DNA of 64,000 bases from Antedon mediterranea (Eukaryota; Echinodermata; Crinoidea; Comatulida; Antedonidae), in NCBI RefSeq assembly GCF_964355755.1, contig NC_092670.1, forward strand, positions 27,827,795 through 27,891,794. Reading direction: 5' to 3'. The notes beneath the pieces were generated by a model. The model was not told the origin of the DNA, did no database searches, and worked only from the letters and a program-made list of their open reading frames with translations. Below are positions 1 through 10,348 of this stretch, piece by piece. The translations under genes were made by a program, and so were the position numbers. Each line of letters begins with the position of its first letter. The first letter of the stretch is position 1.

Positions 1-351
1 ACAAGTTTTTTCGAAAATCACAAAATGGTGTAAAACTTCTCCAAATACGATTTTAAGCTATTCTAAGCAATTTGGTGTTTTTATGTTAACAAGTTTTTTC
101 GAAAATCACAAAATGGTATAAAACGTCTCCAAATACGATTTGAAGCAATTCTAAGCACTTTGGTGTTTTTATGTTAACAAGTTTTTTCGAAAATCACAAA
201 ATGGTATAAAACGTCTCCAAATGCGATTTTAAGGTATTCTAAGCACTTTGGTGTTTTTATGTTAACAAGTTTTTTCGAAAATCACAAAATGGTCTAAAAC
301 GTCTCCAAATGCGATTTGAAGCTATTCTGTACACTTTGCTGTTTTGTGTGA

Positions 352-439
352 ATAATTTTTGTCGAAATGCTCAAAATGGTCAAAAACGTTTTTAAATACG
401 ATATTAAGCTATTTTGTGCTCTTTGATGTTTTTGTGTGA
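352..439 (+). repeat. Type B monomer (88 bp, divergent)
   Basis: This unit aligns with type A without gaps and differs at 20 of 88 positions by hand count (about 77% identity). Differences include 'ataatttttgtcg' for 'acaagttttttcg', a T5 run replacing 'tctcc' after 'acgt', 'gatatt' for 'gatttg', and 'tttgtgctct' for 'tctaagcact'. The change to 'gatatt' breaks the 'caaatgcgatttg' dyad and the change at 10 breaks 'ttttcgaaaa'. Type B is therefore an old sister lineage of type A, far more diverged than A units are from each other. Subfamilies read 'gtcg', 'gttg' or 'gtca' at the CpG near position 12. Confidence 0.92.
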
Positions 440-516
440 AAAGTTTTATCGAAATGCTCAAAATGGTCTAAAACGGTTTCTAATGTGATTTTAAGCACTT
501 TGATGTTTTTATGTTA
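440..516 (+). repeat. Type C monomer (77 bp, internal deletion)
   Basis: The unit is 11 bp shorter than type A. It has lost the 10 bases 'gaagctattc' that follow 'gattt' in type A (unit positions 54-63) and 1 bp at its 5' edge. Its 5' half ('atcgaaatgctcaaaatgg') resembles type B, while its 3' end ('atgtttttatgtta') resembles type A. This suggests a B/A hybrid or an early intermediate. The loss of 10 bp is close to one helical turn. Confidence 0.9.
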
Positions 517-3109
517 ACAAGTTTTTTCGAAAATTACAAAATGGTATAAAACGTCTCCAAATGCGATTTGAAGATTTTCTAAGCACTTTGGTGTTTTTAT
601 GTTTACAAGTTTTTTCGAAAATCACAAAATGGTCTAAAACGTCTCCAAATGCGATTTGAAGCTATTCTGTACACTTTGCTGTTTTGTGTGAATAATTTTG
701 TCAAAATGCTCAAAATGGTCAAAAACGTTTTTAAATACTATATTAAGCTATTTTGTGTTCTTTGATGTTTTTGTGTGAAAAGTTTTATCGAAATGCTCAA
801 AATGGTCTAAAACGGTTTCTAATGAAATGATTTTAAGAACTTTGATGTTTTTATGTTAACAACTTTTTTAGAAAATCACAAAATGGTCTAAAACGTCTAC
901 AAATGCGATTTGAAGCTATTCTAAGCACTTTGGTGTTTTTATGTTAACAAGTTTTTTCGAAAATCACAAAATGGTATAAAACGTCTCCAAATGAGATTTT
1001 AAGGTATTCTAAGCACTTTGGTGTTTTTATGTTAACAAGTTTTTTCGAAAATCACAAAATGGTCTAAAACGTCTACAAATGCGATTTGAAGCTATTCTAA
1101 GCACTTTGGTGTTTTTATGTTAACAAGTTTTTTCGAAAATCACAAAATGGTCTAAAACGTCTCCAAATGCGATTTGAAGCTATTCTGTACACTTTGCTGT
1201 TTTGTGTGAATAATTTTTGTCGAAATGCTCAAAATGGTCAAAAACGTTTTTAAATACAATATTAAGCTATTTTGTGCTCTTTGATGTTTTTGTGTGAAAA
1301 GTTTTATCGAAATGCTCAAAATGGTCTAAAACGGTTTCTAATGTGATTTTAAGCACTTTGATGTTTTTATGTTAACTTTTTTAGAAAATCACAAAATGGT
1401 CTAAAACGTCTCCAAATGCGATTTGAAGCAATTCTAAGCACTTTGGTGTTTTTATGGTAACGAGTTTTTTTGAATATCACAAAATGGTCTAAAATGTCTC
1501 CAAATGCGATTTGAAGCTATTCTGTACACTTTGATGTTTTTTTGTTAACAAGTTTTTTCGAAAGTCACAAAATGGTCTAAAACGTCTCCAAATGCGATTT
1601 GAAGCTATTCTAAGCACTTTGGTGTTTATATGTTAACAAGTTTTTTCGAAAATCACAAAATGGTGTAAAACGTCTCCAAATGCGATTTGAAGCTATTCTA
1701 AGCACTTTGGTGTTTTTATGTTAACAAGTTTTTTCGAAAATCACAAAATGGTGTAAAACTTCTCCAAATACGATTTTAAGCTATTCTAAGCAATTTGGTG
1801 TTTTTATGTTAACAAGTTTTTTCGAAAATCACAAAATGGTCTAAAACGTCTCCAAATGCGATTTGAAGCTATTCTGTACACTTTGCTGTTTTGTGTGAAT
1901 AATTTTTGTTGAAATGCTCAAAATGGTCAAAAACGTTTTTAAATACGATAATAAGCTATTTTGTGCTCTTTGATGTTTTTGTGTGAAAAGTTTTATCGAA
2001 ATGCTCAAAATGGTCTAAAACGGTTTCTAATGTGATTTTAAGCACTTTGATGTTTTTATGTTAACAACTTTTTTAGAAAATTACAAAATGGTGTAAAACG
2101 TCTCCAAATGCGATTTGAAGCTATTCTAAGCAATTTCGTGTTTTTATGTTAACAAGTTTTTTCGAAAATCACAAAATGGTCTAAAACGTCTCCAAATGCG
2201 ATTTGAAGCTATTCTAAGCACTTTTGTGTTTTTATGTTAACAAGTTTTTTCGAAAATCACAAAATGGTCTAAAATGTCTCCAAATGCGATTTTAAGGTAT
2301 TCTAAGCACTTTGGTGTTTTTATGTTAACAAGTTTTTTCGAAAATCACAAAATGGTCTAAAACGTCTACAAATGCGATTTGAAGCTATTCTAAGCACTTT
2401 GGTGTTTTTATGTTAACAAGTTTTTTCGAAAATTACAAAATGGTATAAAACGTCTCCAAATGCGATTTGAAGATTTTCTAAGGACTTTGGTGTTTTTATG
2501 TTTACAAGTTTTTTCGAAAATCACAAAATGGTCTAAAACGTCTCCAAATGCGATTTGAAGCTATTCTGTACACTTTGCTGTTTTGTGTGAATAATTTTGT
2601 CAAAATGCTCAAAATGGTCAAAAACGTTTTTAAATACTATATTAAGCTATTTTGTGTTCTTTGATGTTTTTGTGTGAAAAGTTTTATCGAAATGCTCAAA
2701 ATGGTCTAAAACGGTTTCTAATGAAATGATTATAAGAACTTTGATGTTTTTATGTTAACAACTTTTTTAGAAAATCACAAAATGGTCTAAAACGTCTCCA
2801 AATGCGATTTGAAGCAATTCTAAGCACTTTGGTGTTTTTATGTTAACAAGTTTTTTCGAAAATCACAAAATGGTATAAAACCTCTCCAAATGCGATTTTA
2901 AGGTATTCTAAGCACTTTGGTGTTTTTATGTTAACAAGTTTTTTCGAAAATCACAAAATGGTCTAAAACGTCTACAAATGCGATTTGAAGCTATTCTAAG
3001 CACTTTGGTGTTTTTATGTTAACAAGTTTTTTCGAAAATCACAAAATGGTATAAAACGTCTCCAAATGAGATTTTAAGGTATTCTAAGCACTTTGGTGTT
3101 TTTATGTTA
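517..3109 (+). repeat. 2.6-kb block shared with copy 2 (offset 16905-16908)
   Basis: Matches 17422-20017. It contains two B' cassettes (692 and 2591), as does its partner (17597 and 19499). The second C' in both carries the rare 'gattataag' (near 2730 and 19638), which confirms common descent. The offset grows by 3 bp because this copy lost one 'aac' at about 1374. A copy-specific change is 'ctaaggactttgg' near 2480. Confidence 0.8.
605..858 (+). repeat. Variant cassette A'-B'-C' (254 bp)
   Basis: This is a second cassette subtype. B' (692-778, 87 bp) has four rather than five T in 'ataattttgtcaaaa' and has lost the CpG. C' (779-858, 80 bp) carries 'aatgaaatgatt' in place of 'aatgtgatt', a net gain of 3 bp, and ends 'taagaactttg'. 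The two changes always travel together. I find 12 copies, with B' starting at 692, 2591, 17597, 19499, 35243, 45276, 50201, 52379, 54281, 59206, 62077 and 62683. In three of them (C' near 2730, 19638 and 54420) the motif reads 'gattataag', so these three share one further mutation. Confidence 0.9.
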
Positions 3110-3625
3110 ACAAGTTTTTTCGAAAATCACAAAATGGTCTAAAACGTCTCCAAATGCGATTTGAAGCTATTCTGTACACTTTGCTGTTTTGTGTGAATAA
3201 TTTTTGTTGAAATGCTCAAAATGGTCAAAAACGTTTTTAAATACTATATTAAGCTATTTTGTGTTCTTTGATGTTTTTGTGTGAAAAGTTTTATCGAAAT
3301 GCTCAAAATGGTCTAAAACAGTTTCTAATGTGATTTTAAGCACTTTGATGTTTTTATGTTAACAACTTTTTTAGAAAATCACAAAATGGTCTAAAACGTC
3401 TCCAAATGCGATTTGAAGCAATTCTAAGCACTTTGGTGTTTTTATGTTAACAAGTTTTTTCGAAAATCACAAAATGGTATAAAACGTCTCCAAATGCGAT
3501 TTGAAGCAATTCTAAGCACTTTGGTGTTTTTATGTTAACAAGTTTTTTCGAAAATCACAAAATGGTATAAAACGTCTCCAAATGCGATTTTAAGGTATTC
3601 TAAGCACTTTGGTGTTTTTATGTTA

Positions 3626-6472
3626 ACAAGTTTTTTCGAAAATCACAAAATGGTCTAAAACGTCTCCAAATGCGATTTGAAGCTATTCTGTACACTTTGC
3701 TGTTTTGTGTGAATAATTTTTGTCGAAATGCTCAAAATGGTCAAAAACGTTTTTAAATACGATATTAAGCTATTTTGTGCTCTTTGATGTTTTTGTGTGA
3801 AAAGTTTTATCGAAATGCTCAAAATGGTCTAAAACGGTTTCTAATGTGATTTTAAGCACTTTGATGTTTTTATGTTAACAACTTTTTTAGAAAATCACAA
3901 AATGGTCTAAAACGTCTCCAAATGCGATTTGAAGCAATTCTAAGCACTTTGGTGTTTTTATGGTAACGAGTTTTTTTGAATATCACAAAATGGTCTAAAA
4001 TGTCTCCAAATGCGATTTGAAGCTAATCTGTACACTTTGATGTTTTTTTGTTAACAAGTTTTTTCGAAAGTCACAAAATGGTCTAAAACGTCTCCAAATG
4101 CGATTTGAAGCTATTCTAAGCACTTTGGTGTTTTTATGTTAACAAGTTTTTTCGAAAATCACAAAATGGTGTAAAACGTCTCCAAATGCGATTTGAAGCT
4201 ATTCTAAGCACTTTGGTGTTTTTATGTTAACAAGTTTTTTCGAAAATCACAAAATGGTGTAAAACTTCTCCAAATACGATTTTAAGCTATTCTAAGCAAT
4301 TTGGTGTTTTTATGTTAACAAGTTTTTTCGAAAATCACAAAATGGTCTAAAACGTCTCCAAATGCGATTTGAAGCTATTCTGTACACTTTGCTGTTTTGT
4401 GTGAATAATTTTTGTTGAAATGCTCAAAATGGTCAAAAACGTTTTTAAATACTATATTAAGCTATTTTGTGTTCTTTGATGTTTTTGTGTGAAAAGTTTT
4501 ATCGAAATGCTCAAAATGGTCTAAAACGGTTTCTAATGTGATTTTAAGCACTTTGATGTTTTTATGTTAACAACTTTTTTAGAAAATCACAAAATGGTCT
4601 AAAACGTCTCCAAATGCGATTTGAAGCTATTCTAAGCACTTTGGTGTTTTTATGGTAACGAGTTTTTTTGAATATCACAAAATGGTCTAAAATGTCTCCA
4701 AATGCGATTTGAAGCTTTTCTAAGCACTTTGGTGTTTTTATGTTAACAAGTTTTTTCGAAAATCACAAAATGGTCTAAAACGTCTCCAAATGTGATTTGA
4801 AGCTATTCTAAACACTTTGGTGTTTTTATGTTAACAAGTTTTTTCGAAAATCACAAATTGGTCTAAAACGTCTCCAAATGCGATTTGAAGCTAGTTTAAG
4901 CACTTTGGTGTTTTTGTGTAACCAAGTTTTTTCGAAAATCACAAAAGGGTCTAAAATGTCTCAAAATGCGATTTGAAGCTATTCTGTACACTTTGATGTT
5001 TTTTTTGTTAACAAGTTTTTTCGAAAGTCACAAAATGGTCTAAAACGTCTCCAAATGCGATTTGAAGCTATTCTAAGCACTTTGGTGTTTTTATGTTAAC
5101 AAGTTTTTTCGAAAATCACAAAATGGTGTAAAACGTCTCCAAATGCGATTTGAAGCTATTCTAAGCAATTTGGTGTTTTTATGTTAACAAGTTTTTTCGA
5201 AAATCACAAAATGGTGTAAAACGTCTCCAAATGCGATTTTAAGCTATTCTAAGCAATTTGGTGTTTTTTTATGTTAACAAGTTTTTTCGAAAATCACAAA
5301 ATGGTCTAAAACGTCTCCAAATGCGATTTGTAGCTATTCTGTACACTTTGCTGTTTTGTGAGAATATTTTTTGTCGAAATGCTCAAAATGGTCAAAAACG
5401 TTTTTAAATACGATATTAAGCTATTTTGTGCTCTTTGATGTTTTTGTGTGAAAAGTTTTATCGAAATGCTCAAAATGGTCTAAAACGGTTTCTAATGTGA
5501 TTTTAAGCACTTTGGTGTTTTTATGTTAACAAGTTTTTTCGAAAATCACAAAGTGGTCTAAAACGTCTCCAAATGTGATTTGAAGCTATTCTAAACACTT
5601 TGGTGTTTTTATGTTAACAAGTTTTTTCGAAAATCACAAATTGGTCTAAAACGTCTCCAAATGCGATTTGAAGCTATTTTAAGCACTTTGGTGTTTTTGT
5701 GTAACCAAGTTTTTTCGAAAATCACAAAAGGGTCTAAAATGTCTCAAAATGCGATTTGAAGCTATTCTGTACACTTTGATGTTTTTTTGTTAACAAGTTT
5801 TTTCGAAAGTCACAAAATGGTCTAAAACGTCTCCAAATGCGATTTGAAGCTATTCTAAGCACTTTGCTGTTTTGTGTGAATAATTTTTGTCGAAATGCTC
5901 AAAATGGTCAAAAACGTTTTTAAATACGATATTAAGCTATTTTGTGCTCTTTGATGTTTTTGTGTGAAAAGTTTTATCGAAATGCTCAAAATGGTCTAAA
6001 ACGGTTTCTAATGTGATTTTAAGCACTTTGATGTTTTTATGTTAACAACTTTTTTAGAAAATCACAAAATGGTCTAAAACGTCTCCAAATGCGATTTGAA
6101 GCAATTCTAAGCACTTTGGTGTTTTTATGGTAACGAGTTTTTTTGAATATCACAAAATGGTCTAAAATGTCTCCAAATGCGATTTGAAGCTTTTCTAAGC
6201 ACTTTGGTGTTTTTATGTTAACAAGTTTTTTCGAAAATCACAAAATGGTCTAAAACGTCTCCAAATGCGATTTGAAGCTATTCTGTACACTTTGCTGTTT
6301 TGTGTGAATAATTTTTGTCGAAATGCTCAAAATGGTCAAAAACGTTTTTAAATACGATATTAAGCTATTTTGTGCTCTTTGATGTTTTTGTGTGAAAAGT
6401 TTTATCGAAATGCTCAAAATGGTCTAAAACGGTTTCTAATGTGATTTTAAGCACTTTGATGTTTTTATGTTA
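3626..6472 (+). repeat. 2.8-kb block shared with copy 2 (offset 16480)
   Basis: Matches 20106-22952. Pairs include the B units 3713/20193, 4405/20885, 5364/21844, 5880/22360 and 6308/22788, and 'ctagttt' at 4891/21371. Compared with the preceding 16908 offset, the change of 428 bp equals one cassette plus two monomers. At 5861 this copy has 'gctgttttgtg', while all later super-repeats have 'gctgtattgtg'. Confidence 0.8.
5364..5451 (+). repeat. B unit of the 'gtgagaat' subfamily
   Basis: In this subfamily the A'-B junction reads 'ttttgtgagaata' instead of 'ttttgtgtgaata'. Members start at 5364, 9494, 14400, 16729, 21844, 34375, 37588, 44408, 47621, 51511, 56626, 61385 and 63993. In most of these the upstream units include 'gtgtaaaacgtctccaaatgcgatttt'-like A units, so the variant marks a fixed neighbourhood. 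The unit at 5364 has one further change ('atattttttg'). Confidence 0.75.
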
Positions 6473-7340
6473 ACAACTTTTTTAGAAAATTACAAAATGG
6501 TGTAAAACGTCTCCAAATGCGATTTGAAGCTATTCTAAGCAATTTGGTGTTTTTATGTTAACAAGTTTTTTCGAAAATCACAAAATGGTCTAAAACGTCT
6601 CCAAATGCGATTTGAAGCTATTCTAAGCACTTTTGTGTTTTTATGTTAACAAGTTTTTTCGAAAATCACAAAATGGTCTAAAATGTCTCCAAATGCGATT
6701 TGAAGCTTTTCTAAGCACTTTTGTGTTTTTATGTTTACAAGTTTTTTCGAAAATCACAAAATGGTCTAAAACGTCTCCAAATGCGATTTGAAGCTATTCT
6801 GTACACTTTGCTGTTTTGTGTGAATAATTTTTGTCAAAATGCTCAAAATGGTCAAAAACGTTTTTAAATACTATATTAAGCTATTTTGTGTTCTTTGATG
6901 TTTTTATGTGAAAAGTTTTATCAAAATGCTCAAAATGGTCTAAAACGGTTTCTAATGTGATTTTAAGAACTTTGATGTTTTTATGTTAAAAACTTTTTTA
7001 GAAAATCACAAAATGGTCTAAAACGTCTCCAAATGCGATTTGAAGCAATTCTAAGCACTTTGGTGTTTTTATGTTAACATGTTTTTTCGAAAATCACAAA
7101 ATGGTCTACAACGTCTCCAAATGCGATTTGAAGATATTCTAAGCACTTTGGTGTTTTTATGTTAACAAGTTTTTTCGAAAATCACAAAGTGGTATAAAAC
7201 GTCTCCAAATGCGATTTTAAGGTATTCTAAGCACTTTGGTGTTTTTATGTTAACAAGTTTTTTCGAAAATCACAAAATGGTCTAAAACGTCTCCAAATGT
7301 GATTTGAAGCTATTCTAAACACTTTGGTGTTTTTATGTTA
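5452..7340 (+). repeat. 1.9-kb block duplicated at 11040-12928
   Basis: The two segments match at 5588 bp. Pairs include 'actttgctg' (5861/11449) and the rare 'acatgtttt' unit (7077/12665). The match ends where this copy continues with 'cacaaattgg' and the other with 'cacaaaatggtg' (7341/12929). The second copy abuts exactly the start of the duplicated block of about 4.9 kb at 12929. Confidence 0.82.
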
Positions 7341-7944
7341 ACAAGTTTTTTCGAAAATCACAAATTGGTCTAAAACGTCTCCAAATGCGATTTGAAGCTA
7401 TTTTAAGCACTTTGGTGTTTTTGTGTAACCAAGTTTTTTCGAAAATCACAAAAGGGTCTAAAATGTCTCAAAATGCGATTTGAAGCTATTCTGTACACTT
7501 TGATGTTTTTATGTTAACAACTTTTTTAGAAAATCACAAAATGGTCTAAAACGTCTCCAAATGCGATTTGAAGCAATTCTAAGCACTTTGGTGTTTTTAT
7601 GGTAACGAGTTTTTTTGAATATCACAAAATGGTCTAAAATGTCTCCAAATGCGATTTGAAGCTTTTCTAAGCACTTTGGTGTTTTTATGTTAACAAGTTT
7701 TTTCGAAAATCACAAAATGGTCTAAAACGTCTCCAAATGCGATTTGAAGCTATTCTGTACACTTTGCTGTTTTGTGTGAATAATTTTTGTCGAAATGCTC
7801 AAAATGGTCAAAAACGTTTTTAAATACGATATTAAGCTATTTTGTGCTCTTTGATGTTTTTGTGTGAAAAGTTTTATCGAAATGCTCAAAATGGTCTAAA
7901 ACGGTTTCTAATGTGATTTTAAGCACTTTGATGTTTTTATGTTA
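6473..7944 (+). repeat. 1.5-kb block shared with copy 2 (offset 16908-16907)
   Basis: Matches 23381-24851. The offset returns to 16908 because copy 2 holds one extra cassette plus two monomers (around 22953-23380) that this copy lacks. The rare unit start 'acatgtttt' at 7077 corresponds to 'acacgtttt' at 23984. The right end coincides with the hybrid unit at 7945. Confidence 0.78.
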
Positions 7945-8032
7945 ACAACTTTTTTCGAAAATCACAAAATGGTCTAAAACGTCTCCAAATGCGATTTGAA
8001 GCTATTCTAAGCACTTTGGTGTTTTTATGTTA
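7945..8032 (+). repeat. Hybrid A monomer at a block junction
   Basis: Units following a C unit normally begin either 'acaagttttttcg' or 'acaacttttttag'. This one begins 'acaacttttttcg', combining the two, and then continues as a standard 'gaagctattc' unit. It lies exactly where collinearity with copy 2 (24852) ends. The best reading is a crossover within the first dozen bases of the monomer, although a single-base change could give the same result. Confidence 0.6.
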
Positions 8033-9328
8033 ACAAGTTTTTTCGAAAATCACAAAATGGTGTAAAACGTCTCCAAATGCGATTTGAAGCTATTCTAAGC
8101 AATTTTGTGTTTTTATGTTAACAAGTTTTTTCGAAAATCACAAAATGGTCTAAAACGTCTCCAAATGCGATTTGAAGCTATTCTAAGCACTTTTGTGTTT
8201 TTATGTTAACAAGTTTTTTCGAAAATCACAAAATGGTCTAAAATGTCTCAAAATGCTATTTGAAGCTATTCTGTACACTTTGCTGTTTTGTGTGAATAAT
8301 TTTTGTCAAAATGCTCAAAATGGTCAAAAACGTTTTTAAATACTATATTAAGCTATTTTGTGTTCTTTGATGTTTTTGTGTGAAAAGTTTTTTCGAAATG
8401 CTCAAAATGGTCTAAAACGGTTTCTAATGTGATTTTAAGCACTTTGATGTTTTTATGTTAACAACTTTTTTAGAAAATTACAAAATGGTCTAAAACGTCT
8501 CCAAATGCGATTTGAAGCAATTCTAAGCACTTTGGTGTTTTTATGTTAACAAGTTTTTTCGAAAATCACAAAATGGTCTAAAACGTCTCCAAATGCGATT
8601 TGAAGCTATTCGGTACACTTTGCTGTTTTGTGTGAATAATTTTTGTTGAAATGCTCAAAATGGTCAAAAACGTTTTTAAATACGATATTAAGCTATTTTG
8701 TGCTCTTTGATGTTTTTGTGTGAAAAGTTTTATCGAAATGCTCAAAATGGTCTAAAACGGTTTCTAATGTGATTTTAAGCACTTTGGTGTTTTTATGTTA
8801 ACAAGTTTTTTCGAAAATCACAAAATGGTCTAAAATGTCTCCAAATGCGATCTGAAGCTTTTCTAAGCACTTTGGTGTTTTTATGTTAACAAGTTTTTTC
8901 GAAAATCACAAAATGGTCTAAAACGTCTCCAAATGTGATTTGAAGCTATTCTAAACACTTTGGTGTTTTTATGTTAACAAGTTTTTTCGAAAATCACAAA
9001 TTGGTCTAAAACGTCTCCAAATGCGATTTGAAGCTATTTTAAGCACTTTGGTTTTTTTGTGTAACCAAGTTTTTTCGAAAATCACAAAAGGGTCTAAAAT
9101 GTCTCAAAATGCGATTTGAAGCTATTCTGTACACTTTGATGTTTTTTTGTTAACAAGTTTTTTCGAAAGTCACAAAATGGTCTAAAAAGTCTCCAAATGC
9201 GATTTGAAGCTATTCTAAGCACTTTGGTGTTTTTATGTTAACAAGTTTTATCGAAAATCACAAAATGGTGTAAAACGTCTCCAAATGCGATTTGAAGCTA
9301 TTCTAAGCACTTTGGTGTTTTTATGTTA

Positions 9329-9406
9329 ACAAGTTTTTTCGAAAATCACAAAATGGTGTAAAACGTCTCCAAATGCGATTTTAAGCTATTCTAAGCAATT
9401 TGGTTA
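9329..9406 (+). repeat. Truncated A monomer (78 bp)
   Basis: The unit ends 'gcaatttggttaacaag' where all relatives, including the partner near 14300, read 'gcaatttgg', then 10 further bases, then 'ttaacaag'. Ten bases ('tgtttttatg' or an equivalent shift) are missing. The loss is unique in the window as far as I saw. It dates to after the duplication of about 4.9 kb, since the other copy is intact. Confidence 0.85.
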
Positions 9407-10260
9407 ACAAGTTTTTTCGAAAATCACAAAATGGTCTAAAACGTCTCCAAATGCGATTTGAAGCTATTCTGTACACTTTGCTGTTTTGTGAGAATAATTT
9501 TTGTCGAAATGCTCAAAATGGTCAAAAACGTTTTTAAATACGATATTAAGCTATTTTGTGCTCTTTGATGTTTTTGTGTGAAAAGTTTTATCGAAATGCT
9601 CAAAATGGTCTAAAACGGTTTCTAATGTGATTTTAAGCACTTTGATGTTTTTATGTTAACTTTTTTAGAAAATTACAAAATGGTGTAAAACGTCTCCAAA
9701 TGCGATTTGAAGCTATTCTAAGCAATTTCGTGTTTTTATGTTAACAAGTTTTTTCGAAAATCACAAAATGGTCTAAAACGTCTCCAAATGCGATTTGAAG
9801 CTATTCTAAGCACTTTTGTGTTTTTATGTTAACAAGTTTTTTCGAAAATCACAAAATGGTCTAAAACGTCTCCAAATGCGATTTGAAGCTATTCTGTACA
9901 CTTTGCTGTTTTGTGTTAATAATTTTTTGTCGAAATGCTCAAAATGGTCAAAAACGTTTTTAAATACGATATTAAGCTATTTTGTGCTCTTTGATGTTTT
10001 TGTGTGAAAAGTTTTATCGAAATGCTCAAAATGGTCTAAAACGGTTTCTAATGTGATTTTAAGCACTTTGATGTTTTTATGTTAACAACTTTTTTAGAAA
10101 ATCACAAAATGGTCTAAAACGTCTCCAAATGCGATTTGAAGCAATTCTAAGCACTTTGGTGTTTTTATGGTAACGAGTTTTTTTGAATATCACAAAATGG
10201 TCTAAAACGGCTCCAAATACGATTTGAAGCTATTCTAAGCACTTTGGTGTTTTTATGTTA

Positions 10261-10348
10261 ACAAGTTTTTTCGAAAATCACAAAATGGTCTAAAACGTCT
10301 CCAAATGCGATTTGAAGCTATTCTAAGCACTTTGGTGTTTTTATGTTA
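10261..10348 (+). repeat. Type A monomer, exact consensus copy (88 bp)
   Basis: This unit matches the commonest base at every position I could judge. It has 28 A, 32 T, 14 G and 14 C, so about 32% G+C. Landmarks by unit position: a T6 tract at 6-11, the palindrome 'ttttcgaaaa' at 8-17, A4 tracts at 14-17, 22-25 and 32-35, the hairpin-like dyad 'caaatgcgatttg' at 42-54, and 'tgttaaca' across the junction with the next unit. CpG sites lie at 12, 36 and 48. Frequent alternatives in other A units are ggtct/ggtgt/ggtat near 27-31, gcgat/acgat/gtgat near 47-51, gaagct/gaagca/ttaagg near 54-59, and 'gcac' or 'gcaa' near 67-70. Confidence 0.95.

Larger units (their letters stand above)
265..516 (+). 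repeat. First A'-B-C cassette (252 bp)
   Basis: This is the first of 97 copies of a fixed three-monomer block. A' (265-351, 87 bp) is a type A unit whose 3' part reads 'ctgtacactttgctgtttt' and is 1 bp short. B (352-439, 88 bp) and C (440-516, 77 bp) follow. The block always occurs in this order, and I saw no isolated B or C. That means the trimer was formed once and then amplified as a unit within the plain A array. It is the smallest level of higher-order structure in the window. Confidence 0.93.

Noticed and set aside
89-264. TATA-box-like 'ggtataaaacg' in some A units
   Set aside because: It is a single-base variant of 'ggtctaaaacg' in AT-rich DNA, with no associated gene or initiator. 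Satellite transcription is possible but cannot be supported from sequence.
265-516. Cassette B-C part as an inserted foreign element
   Set aside because: B aligns to type A over its full length without gaps, and C aligns apart from its 11-bp loss. They are diverged monomers of the same family, not an insertion.
9816-10007. A 63-codon open reading frame
   Set aside because: It reads through an A' unit and a B unit. It stays open only because this B unit has six instead of five T, which shifts the frame. There is no start context, homology or codon signal, and the same satellite sequence is closed elsewhere.
10261-10348. CENP-B box near 'ttttcgaaaatcacaa'
   Set aside because: Only the 'ttcg' core fits. 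The downstream CGGG part and the conserved A of the box are missing in every unit class.
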